From Lithobates sylvaticus (Eukaryota > Chordata > Amphibia > Anura > Ranidae): a stretch of DNA of 64,000 nucleotides. The stretch's first letter is position 1. Every line of letters starts with the position of its first letter. The translations under genes and the position numbers were made by a program. Under the pieces are notes generated by a model. It was not told the DNA's origin. It ran no database searches and saw only the letters and a list, made by a program, of their open reading frames with translations. This document shows, piece after piece, positions 11,401 through 23,400 of this stretch. The DNA is taken from NCBI GenBank assembly GCA_028564925.1, contig CM053031.1, forward strand, positions 98,168,305-98,232,304, in the 5' to 3' direction.

Positions 11401-13449
11401 CGAATGTGGGAACGTGGTGACGTACAAGACGTACGACGAGACGATAAAAAGGAAGTTCAATAGTCATGTGATGTCTCCATTACAAACGCTAGTTTTACAA
11501 GACCGAGCGCTTCCAGCTCATACTTGATTCCGAGCATGTGTGGACTTTTGTTCACACGATCGGAAAGTCCGACAACAAAAAGTTGTTGGCAGAAAATTTG
11601 AGAACCTGCTAGCCAACATTTGTTGGCGTAAATTCCGACAACAAATGTTCAGTGGAGCATACACACGGTCGGACTTTCCGCCAACAAGCTCACATCCAAC
11701 ATTTGTTGTCGGAAAATCCGATTGTGTGTAGGCGGCATTAGACTTCCCCACACTTAAGCCCCATACACACGCTCGGATTATCCGAGGACCAGGTCCGTCG
11801 GATCATGTCCGTCATACTTTGTCCGATGTTGGTTTTGCGTACACACGGTCGGACAAAGTTGTCGGAAAATCCGATCATTCTGAACGTGGTGACGTTTGTT
11901 GCCTACGACGGGACTACGTAGAGGCTAGTAGCCAATAGCTTTGGTCTTGTAATGTGATATGAGCAACGGTACACACGATCGGATTTGGTGTGATCGGACC
12001 GTGTTGTCGGAAAATCTATCCAGCAGGAGATAGGACTTTGTCCGTCGGACAATCCGACGTACACTGTGCGATGGTGCATACACACGGCCTGATTTTTCAA
12101 CAACATTGTCCGATCGGACAGAATCCATGCAAAAATCCGACCGTGTGTATGGGGCTTAACAGTAATGAAATACAGACACATATAGCTATACCTTATTCAT
12201 GATCTTCTCTGTTACATCAGTGTGTGGTGTATAAAGTATCTGTCCATATAACACAGGCTTCAGCAACATCCAGGAGGCAGCACCACTAGTACTCTGTACT
12301 AGGTTAACAAATAAGTTTGCGCAAAAGGCATCTGAAAACACAAAACTCCCTGTTAGTCACTTGATGCTGACAACACAAGTTGTACAATTATCACACTGTT
12401 CATGGTGACCATTGCTTACTATCAGAAGGAATTCCATATGTTTCATAAATAGTTTGTGCTCGTTCATTCTTGAAGTTTGTAGCTGATCTGGTTAAAGGAT
12501 ACATAGAATAGAGGGCCAGGCTGAGAAGCGTCATATTTCCACTGCACACAATTCTGGAAAGGGTGGTAAAGGTAAGCGTGCTGGCTCGAGGGGTTCCTGG
12601 AAAATCTAAAGGATCCTGAAAACAGGCAAGAACATACACACTGTTATCTTATTAGTGCTTAAGTAAGGTTTAAAATGTTTACTTTATCACCATAAAGTTT
12701 TAAATCAATTGAATTTAGCTGGTAAAAAATATTACTTAAAGAAAACCTGCCATGAGAAACACTAGCCCTGCTATTGGTGAGTGCTCTTTGAAAAATGTTA
12801 TTCACCTGGATGTTATTTGATCCCACCAGCTTCAATACTACCCAAGCCATTGACCTAGAACTTGTATGAAGATCAGGAAAGTCAGACAAAAGTCAGAAGC
12901 TGCATACTCATGCCAGGTTGGTGTTTCAAACAATTAAGGAGTGTCAGCATGTAAGCCAGGCAACTAGTATTTTCAGAATCAGAGTTCAGCAGTGGTAGTC
13001 TCCATGTGAAATAGCTGTATAGGTGCCTCAGCATATCTTTAGAATTCCACGGGAATGCCACAGAAGGCAGTATATATTATAGTCCTATTTCCTGGTACAA
13101 GTGCTGAGCAAAGACTGAATGCCATTTTACCCAATGTGTTTGATATTATATTTTTTTTTCTTCTCCTTTGCTTTGGCTATTTCATTTGTTTGTTTTTGGC
13201 ATGAGACGATAACTGTCTTCAAATGCCAAAACAGGACAGACACCATTTTCTTTTCTTAATTTTATTGAAGAATTGGCCCATTAGTGGCCATGTTGGGCCA
13301 ACTACACTCAGGGAATGAGCCAAGCGCCATGTACTAGATAGGCAAGACAACTCTATAGTCTTGGTATTGTCTAAAGGCAAACAATAGGAAGATACTTTAT
13401 AGCCTGCACTAAATTCATGCAATCTATTGTATGTAACACAAAGTACATG

Positions 13450-13504
<55 letters not shown>

Positions 13505-16500
13505 AACTAAAAAAAGTAAGTACTAACTTACAATATGTTTTAAAATGTCATATATAAAACGAATTGAAAGTTTTAATAAAAGCAATGATGTTTAAAACAT
13601 TACCTAATATTTTAGTGAAAAATATACTCAAAGATGAAATTGTCCATTATATACTGTTACATATAACTTTGTACAATGCTGCTAGCCATCTTGAAGAGGA
13701 ACTGCAGTCTGCTCACATAATTTGTAATAAAAACATCTTTGCCATTCTATAGGTTCCCTTCAACCACTTTGCATATTATTTTATATATACTGTGATTCTG
13801 TACTTGCCAAATATGCTGCAGAAATCTCCCTCCACTAAGTCTGGCTGCATCCAATTTAACTGTGGGCAGCTGGAGCTGCTGCCTGTTCACTTCCTGTATT
13901 TACACAGACACACAGAGGCACTCATCCCCCCTCCATTCCTGGCAAATTCTCACCAGAGTGAGAGAGAGAGCTGTGCATGATGTCATAAGCCTAGGCTTTT
14001 TACCAGACAAGAAACAGGAAGTGGGCTGTATAAGGAATTTACAGGCAGAAAAAAATGTTTTACTATCCAAAGTTAAAACAACAAGGGCAGAAGATAAATG
14101 GAAAGTTGAAAAAATGACTGAAGGTCCGCTTTAATGGTATACATACTAGACTCCTCTTTCTCCTGGTACTTGAGGTACTTGATGTGCCTGTAAAGTTCTT
14201 TATAATGCTCAGCAAATTGGAGATAGTCTCCTCTGGTGGCATATCTTTTAGGAAACTGTCCACTTTATCAAGCAGAGCTTGCAGTGCGGATAAGATAAGG
14301 TCAAAACTTGTCTGCCATGTTGATGGAACTGCCAGCTGCAATAAGAAAAATAACATGAGTTATTTGGAAAACACAGACAATTGAAAGGTGGGTTATGATA
14401 TGTGGCATCAGTGTAAATATATATATGTGTGTGGGACAAAGGATTCCCAGAGAACTATGGAATAGGCAAAGAGACAGCACAATAGATATTGCCTGCTTGT
14501 AGGCTCAGTTTGTCTGAATATATTTTCGGACTGAGCTTTCCAATAAGGCATGTGACACTGTGATGTGTCATTCATTTGTGTGCATACGTTGCAGCTTGCA
14601 ACTAAGCTTGTTAGTGTAGGGAAGAGAAGGAGAATGCTAACTAATAATATCCAATATTTTATATACAGTATACCTGACTAAAAATATTTTAAAATGCTGT
14701 GTTTCAGTCATGACCACATTAAAAAATAAAGACAATACAAAAACATTGTACATTATGCATCTTACTACAGAATTAACCCGATTGAGTATGTATAGCTTTA
14801 CAAAAGTGAAAAATATCATCTTAGCTATACTCTAACTGTAAGTTTTGCTCTACTATAAATAAACCACAAAATGCAAAGAAATTATAGAATACAATCAATT
14901 ATAAGAATAACAGTATGGAGTCAATCAGTTGCAAGCAGACAATACTGACCTAAACTGGCTTCCTTGGTCTTAAATTATTTATGCTAGAATAACCTAACTC
15001 TCTGACCACATCACTGATAGTCAAAGGCGGTTTATTTACTAAAGGTAAATAGGCAGTTCACTTTGAAAGGGAATTTTCCCTTAGCTTAGGGAATGAGGTG
15101 AAATTCAGCTGATTTCTATCATCCAATCATGTGGACAAATTCAGATATGGACAGCTGTTGTCATCTGATCCTCTTCCAGGTTTCAAGGTAGAGCTTCAAA
15201 CCTTGGTGGATGATGCATGGTGAGATGGGGTGCTCGATGATAAAGAGACATCTTTTCTGCTTCCTCCGGTGTGTAGCACCCCCTACTTCTATCATCTCTC
15301 CAAAGTCCATAAATCGCTAGTTACCCCTCCTGGTAGACCCATAGTGGCCAGCACAAATAGTTTCACAAGTGACCTATCAATGTACATCAATTCTTTCCTT
15401 CTACCTATAGTGTGTAAATTACCATACAATATTAGGGACTTTAGCTATGTTATAGAGGTGTTGAAACATTACTCTGGTGGACAACTACATATGGGCTTCT
15501 TTAAACTTTTCCTCATTATATACATTAATAACCAATGACATAGGCATAATACAATATTTTCTGACAAAGAATGGTGGTTATAATTCTAGACAAGCCAACT
15601 TTTTGGTAGACAGTGTCAAATGTTGTTTAATGCACAATTGTTTCACTTTTTTGGATACATTTTATCTGCAACTAAGAAGCACAACCATGGTCACTAATTT
15701 CACTCTGGTCTATGCCATTGGCTACTGGGAGGATGATCTGGGCCAACAATCCCTTTGCCAGACATTGTTTTTTTTACGGCAGGTATATATCGATGATATT
15801 CTGCTGCTCTAGAAGGGTTGTCCAGATGTGTTCTCCTCCTTCGTGGCTCATTGCAATGCCAATTCCATGGGATTGTCTTTTTACGCACGTTTCAGATCCC
15901 AATGAGCTTGTCTTTTTGGACTTGGTATTGGCACATCGAGATCAGACCATCATTACCAGTAACCATGTCAAGCCCACTGGGGGTAATTCTTATCTCCATT
16001 TTTATAGTTTTCACCAGCCTGCTTGGAAGAGAAATATCCCCAGTGGACAATTCAATAGACTAATGCCCCGTACCCAAGGTCGGATATTCCGATGGAAAAA
16101 GTCAGATCGGATTATGTTGTCGGAAAATCCGATTGTGTGTGGGCTCTAGCGGACTTTTTCTGTCGGAATTTCCGACATAAAAATTTGAGAGCAGGATCTA
16201 AAATTTTCCGACAACAAAATCCGATCGGACTTTTTCCGGTCGTGTGTAGAGAATTCCGACGCACAAAGTGCCACGCATGCTCAGAAGAAATTTGGAGACA
16301 AAAGCTATTGGCTACTGGCCTCTACGTAGTCCCGTCGTACGCGTTGTACGTCACCTTGTTTGGAACGATTGGATTTTCCGACAACTTTGTGCGACCGTGT
16401 CTATGCAAGACAAGTTTCGGACAAAATCCGTCGGAAAAAATCCGATGGATTTTGTGGTCGGAATGTCCGACCGTGTGTACAAGGCATTAGGTGGAATTGC

Positions 16501-17453
16501 TCTAGGGATGAGGATTATATTCTGCAAGGAGCATTAATGTCCCAAAAGTTTTTAGATAAAGGTTATCCTCCTAAGTTGCTACAGGAGGCTTTTGATCTAC
16601 ATAAGGTACCCATATGTAAGAGTACAAAAGCTGTATCAACAGTGTAAATGCAGTAAGATTTATCACAACTTACAATGACCAATACAGAACAATCACTAAG
16701 ATCCTCCGTAAACATTTTAACATTTTGAAGTTAGACAAGAGGTTAGGCCCAATTTTACCATCCACTCCGCAGGTCATTTTTCGGAGAGTGCGTATCATCA
16801 AAAACACCCTGGCCCCAAGTAAACTGCAGATTACCAACAATAGACACCTTTCAGACATTAGATCCTACTTCGATAACAGAATAGGGGTATTTCAATGTAG
16901 GAAGAGAGGGTGCCTCACATGCCAATTTATACCACACGGCCGTTCCACCATTTCTGATAATAATGGTAATATGTTTCATATTAAACAGTTTATTACATGT
17001 TCGACTGAATTTGTGATCTACGTCCTCAGGTGCCCGTGTAATATACTATATGTAGGCCGTACAATACGTACCATGCAAAAACATATAAGGGATCATCGTA
17101 GATACACCACAAAGGGTTGTGATCAGTACAGTATCCCTTGTCACTTCTTACATTCACACAGGCAGGATATCCGTTGCCTGGAAGTTATAGCTATTAAGGC
17201 CATTTCTTCCCACACTGAAGAGAACAAGAGATTCTCCCTCCCTGCAAAAGGGAGACTTTTTGGCTCTTTAAATTCAGATATTTTTCCCCTAATGGCCTCA
17301 ATGAAAGCCTTGAATTACACACTATTATGCAACATAGATCTGTGCCTGACAGGTATGAGGTCTCCATAGGCACCACTTCTATATATCTTTGTGTGCCATT
17401 GTATATGGTGCTCTTAGCTGGCACTTTGCGTATGGTTTATTTTTAGTTTCACA

Positions 17454-17492
<39 letters not shown>

Positions 17493-20400
17493 GCACCCAC
17501 CACCTTTAGGTGGGTGCTAGTTAGGTAAGTGTTAGGTAAAGTGCCAGTGCCTTACCCTTTGTTAGGGCCTGCTTATTTAATTTGGCTTGGGAGGAGTGAT
17601 AGAGTAGAGGGGGGTGTGACCACCTGTACTCCCTTGCTTTCCATAAGAAATGTTCTGGAAAGAAGACGGCTGGGGACTGGGGTACAGGCAGTTTGTATGG
17701 AGAGCCCTGGTCCAATCATTAATTTGTATTGGCAGGGGCAGGACTGGTATATAAACTGAGGTCACATGCTTCCTGGGGGAGATGGGAGAAATCTGAGTCC
17801 GGAGAAACAGCCAAAATGTGACTCTAAGGAGCAGGCTTGAAGGCCTGGGGGTTCAGAGACCCCAGCGCTGGAGAGCAGGAACTAAACCTGAAGGCTTGAG
17901 GGTTCAGAGACCTCAGTGCTGGATGGTTTAACACCAATTCACCAACAGAAACCCCGGGAGAAGTGGACCGGGCATCCTGGCTGGGATAGTTCTAACCATG
18001 AGGAGCGGCAAGTAGCTGCAAAGAGGATGGAATAGACCGGGATATCATCCTGTACTTTCCTGAACTGGCCTGGGAGGATCGCAGGAATCAATATACGCAG
18101 GTGAGGCCTGGGGCTTCCAGCATCCAGATACCAAGATGCTTTTCAGAGGTGCATTGGGAAAGGGACTTTAACTACTCTCAGGAACCAGGAGGAAGTGGCA
18201 GCTCATACATTTCCCTAAATACATTTGTAACGGACTGCAACCAAGAAAATAAAGTTATCTTTTCAACATTATTGACTGTCGCTGTTGTGAATCGTGCAGG
18301 GGTGGAAGAACGTAGGTATGTTAGCAGTAATGTATGAACACACCCAGCAGCTCCCAAGGGAGTAGTTCGCTACACATATATAAATATTAATAATATAATA
18401 TAATATATATATATATATTTTTTATTCCATGAATTCTGATTATGATTATAATAATTTGTATTTAGATATCTACCGGGTATTGAGTATTGTTTATTGTTAA
18501 TTCTTGTATTTTATTTTATTTTATTTATTTATTTTTCTTATTTTTCTTCTTCTTATTATTTATTTTTACCTTTATTTTTATTTTTAACTGTCTTCTAATT
18601 GGTATCACAATGTTTTTATATAATCATATATTTTTTATACATTTAATACTGAACTATGAAAACATATCAGCCCTTTGGAGTGATGGACAACAATGGGTTA
18701 ATTGCTGTCTGGGTCCATGAATTGCTCTGCCCACTCCCCGCACTCATCCTTATGGGCTTTAAATTCCTCTGTTGCCGCTACATCCCTGACTTGACAAAGC
18801 AAATGTTTGCGAAACACGTCGTCGCGGCAACAAGCTCTTTCTGAGTTCCAGGCTGGTTTGATTGGCGGCTCCCTTTGGTCCGGCTCTTCTGCCTTGGTGT
18901 CGCGGTGATGTCACTCTGTCACTCTCTAGCGTCCATTGCCCTGCACCAGAGGCTGGTTGTTTCCCAAAGGCGGATTTTTTCCATCTTCCTGCCCACCTGA
19001 TGCAGCGGACATTAGCCTACCTAGATCTATTCACACCGGCCTGGTATTGTTTTAACTGCAATCCTTGTTCTAATAAACTATTTTTAGCCTTATCCCATTG
19101 GCTTGGTACTGTATCACTGGTGGTTCCATCTTCCCATTTAAATCTGGATAGCACTGTCTTCATCTCCCTTTCTAACTTTTTTTATTTTTTTATTTTTTGT
19201 GCCACTTCAGTAAAACTTATATGTAGGACTAAGTCAGCAAAGCCTTTTTCTCTGTCCCTTCTCAGTCTTATCAACGTTCTACCTTTTATATTAATACATT
19301 AAAAAAAAATACAGCTTTATATTATAAAAAAAGCATTTGTGAACCATTTATAGAATTTAACCCTGCACAGTGCTGATGCCACCAATTATTATATCTACTT
19401 TGGCACCCCTTAAATTCCACCCTCCCTCCCCCCCCCCCCCAGGTTGAGAGTTAATTTCCTGTATCGCTCTCCAATAGTAAACATTCCCCCCTCTCCTCGT
19501 CCGCCCCCCCCACCCCCAGCCCCCCCCCCCCAACCTAACGAAGGGGGGGAGAAGAGGAAAACAGGAAAAAAAGAGAGAGAGAGAGAGAGGAAAAAAAAAA
19601 AAAAAAAGGGCCAAACACGACTGAAAAAAATAGGAGGCAAAGTATAACACCACATAGCTTTCTCATTCTAATGTGGTTATAATCCAGGGTCCCCACAGCT
19701 TCTGAAATTTTTTATAGTTACCCTGTTTAGTGAAATATACTCTCTTGTTGCCTATTGTTAAGTTCATATTCTTCAACCAAATCTCCGATGACGGGGGAGA
19801 CTGGGACTGCCAATGTTGGGCGATGAGCTTTCTGGCCTGAAATAAGGCCCTTAAGGCCGAGTCCACACCGAATTTTGAAGCAGTCCCCTGTTCAAACAGG
19901 CCCCTTTCTAACTTTATAATCACTGTGTGTACTGCACTGATGGCTGCATCGGATTGGCTCCTGGGCAGTAAACATTGAATTCCCTTATAGGACCAGTGCC
20001 TGGAACATTGTGTTTTCTGTGCAAAATCAATTCACAGAGCAGGTAAGTAAAACATGCTTATTATTTTTAAAGAGAAAAAAAAAGAGACTTTAGTATCACT
20101 TTAAAGAATGTAGTAATCAAGACCAGCTCTGAGCGGCGTACAGAGATATGCCAGTACAGAGCGGGCCATGCCTGTGCTGGGAAGCTGTCGTGAATGTGAC
20201 GTCTTCCCATGCAGTACTGTATCCCTGGCCACATTCGACTGTCTGCTGGGAGATTCCACAGAAAAAGCTAGATGAAAGCAAAAGGACTGGGGATACTGGT
20301 CATGTCACTACCCAAATGAATTTTCACTGCATTCTCTTAGTGAAAAGTGAACAGCCTATTTGCCTTTTGTAAATCAACCCCAAAGTTTTACCTCTTAACC

Positions 20401-23400
20401 TTTAAAGGAAAAATATATTTCTATATTCTGTCATGACTTTTATCAGATACCTGCTAATGCTATCAGCCATAACCAGGGTATCTTTTTCTTCAGCTGGCAG
20501 TTGGCTCCCTCATGAAAGCGTTTCGAGCAGGTCATGAGCTGCTGGAACACTTTTCATAAGCAGTGGGAGGGGACATCACACGGCGTAACATCATCTTTTT
20601 CACATTTTACTAAAATATTGTGTTTTGTAGTGTATTTTTTCCAAATAAATTATGTTTGCAAAACCGCTGCGCAAATACCGTGTGACATAAAAAATTGAAA
20701 CAATTGCCATTTATTCCCGAGGGTTTCTGCTAAAAAAAAATGCATAATGTCTGGGGGTTATTAGTAATTTTCTAGCAAAAAAATACTGATTTAAACATAA
20801 AAAAAAAGTGCCAGAAAAAGCCTGGTCCTAAAGTAAGAGTTCACCCTAAAACTAAAATCTGTACATCTACTGGCATCCACAATCCAAGACTAATCTATCT
20901 AGCCCTGTAAAGAAGAAATTGCTATACATACCTTCCACCGCTGGAGACCGGTCCGGTCTGCAGCTGCGGAAGCTCTGTGCAAGAGACAGCCGACAAGGGC
21001 TGTGAAATGCCGTGGAAGTAACGTCACCTGTAGAGTTACTATAGGGCTTCCATTGTTGGCTGCCTCCTCTGCACCCGCATCCACAGAGAAGCCACCGCTG
21101 ACAGCTCAGCGTGGGACCAGACTGAATCAGCTTCAGAAAAGGTATGTATAGAGATTTCTTCTTTATAGGGCTAGATAGGTTAGTTTTAGATTGTGGATGC
21201 AAGTAGATTTACAGATTTTAACTTTAGGGTGAACTTCTACTTTAGAGTGGATGCAGAGTAATGCTTACAAGCAATGCTCTTAGTTCATCATTTCATGATG
21301 ACCAAGGCATGAATGACCTCCTTAGGAAGTGAAAACAGTCACCTCTCAAAGGTGTTCTTCATCATAAATGGAGACTTTCCAGCAAGTTGGAAACCTTCTA
21401 TTCATGCAGTGCCGTATCTTCACTTCTGTACAGAAGTTCAACATATAAAGAGTAGATTGTGTGTACTGCCTAGTACATCAGCAAAGATCAGCTACCAATC
21501 CACAGCTATGTGAACAGCAGTGTACAGCTACAGTACCCCCCTGGATATCATTCTTAGAGAAACATCTGTGTGCAGATCCATTTCTGTATTAACCTCCCAG
21601 TTATGTCTGACAGTGAAAACAATATATTAGCTATGTGAATGGGTTTATTTGCCAGCTGTTGACCTTGGAGGCTGGCTTCAGTTTAAAAAAAGTTACTAGA
21701 GGGAAATGCACAAACCTACAATAATATGAATAGGAAATATTACATTAAAAAATAATTTAGGTAAACATAACTCAAAATACGCTTTATAGCTTTTCATACT
21801 ATCTGCTTTTTGGAAAGAACAAACATTCCTGAAAGTAAGCAGTAAAGTTGTATTGTCATGGCTTGCTCAGACACTATCCAGCTAATATAAAACCTCATGT
21901 CTTTCAGTCTCTCAGATTTCAGTAGGTGCTTTATACTTACTCTATAAAATAATTTCAGAAGATCCACATTCTCCAGGAATATTATGACCATCTCATATCC
22001 CTGCTCTGCAGTCAGATTACAGAACACTTGGAGCGGTTTGGCCACCAATGAAGTGTTTTTACTACACTGGTTTAGAATGGTAAACCAAGTAACAATCTGT
22101 ACAAAAATACAAAGATAAATACAAGAATAAATACAATATATGGAATTTTCAATTAGAGTGCCTACATAATTACATAGCTAGTCTGGCTGAAAAGTTAATC
22201 TAAGTCAACCAATTATAAATAAATTGAAAACCTCAATATACAGAACCCTATACACACAGTTGATCAAGAGAAAAGGAAAATAACCCTTATAAAGCATAGT
22301 CCATTTTCATAGCATTTCATAGCATTTGCTCCAACTGGGGAAAAACAATTCTTCGTGATCCCCTAGGACAGGGGTCTCCAAACTATTGCCCTCCAGTTGT
22401 TCAGGAAATACCCATCATGCCTAGTCATGTCTGTGAATGTCAATGTTTTACAATGCCTCATGGGATGTGCAGTTCCAAAACAGCTGGAGGGCCATAGTTT
22501 GGAGATCCCTGCCTTAGGACAACCAGATATTTCCTGGATCAACAATATCTGGTGTTTAATCAAAGATATTGCAAAACACGGTGGTTGTATGTATGTACTG
22601 TATGTCATAAACACTAATAAACTGCAAACTAAGAGCAAGACTTCTTAAACTTCATGGACCACCGAGGACCTCATATGTAACCTTTGCAGCTCAAGACATG
22701 AAAAGAATAAAATGAATGTCCAAAACGTGTGACCTACAGTAACCAATTGCAGCTGAACTCTATCCTCATCTGAAAATAGTATAATAAATTTTATCGGTAT
22801 CTATAGGTTACAGCACTTTGCAGATCATCACTTCCTTTTGTGTCACCTTACCCAATAAACCCAATGGTTTAACACTTCCATAAGTGATCAGACAATAAGG
22901 TTATTAGAGCCACCTGTTTACAGTATACAAACTTACATCAGTTTTGTTCTCAGGGATTGGTACATTCATCAAAGCTGTAATACTTGACTGATTCAGCTTT
23001 ACAAATTGAGCTAGCTCATTCTGCACATGGCTGCTGTTCCGGAAAACGTTTGCCAATATTGCTATGCAACAAAGAACATGACAAACATTGTTAGTGCATT
23101 TTTATTTCAAGATATTATTGATTATTACATTGTCAATAATCATTAATCAAACACCTTTTCTTTCAAACAATTATAGTAAATCTATTATCATTAAAGAGAA
23201 TCTTCACTGCTGGGACATTCTCATCCTGTGCGTCCTCTTTTGTTCTGCCTTCTTTATATAACCTGGGCATGCATAGATATAATGCAGGTCTCGTTCAATT
23301 CTTTGGAACCTGGCAGAGACCTATTGCACATCTGCAGATGCATGGCAGATTCCCACACATGAGCATACACTCCACTGGATTCATGTATCAGGGACCTTGT

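Noticed and set aside
20480-20600. Third hammerhead ribozyme on the minus strand
   Set aside because: GAAACGC and CTCATGA occur, but stem II is only a few bases and stem I does not pair well.
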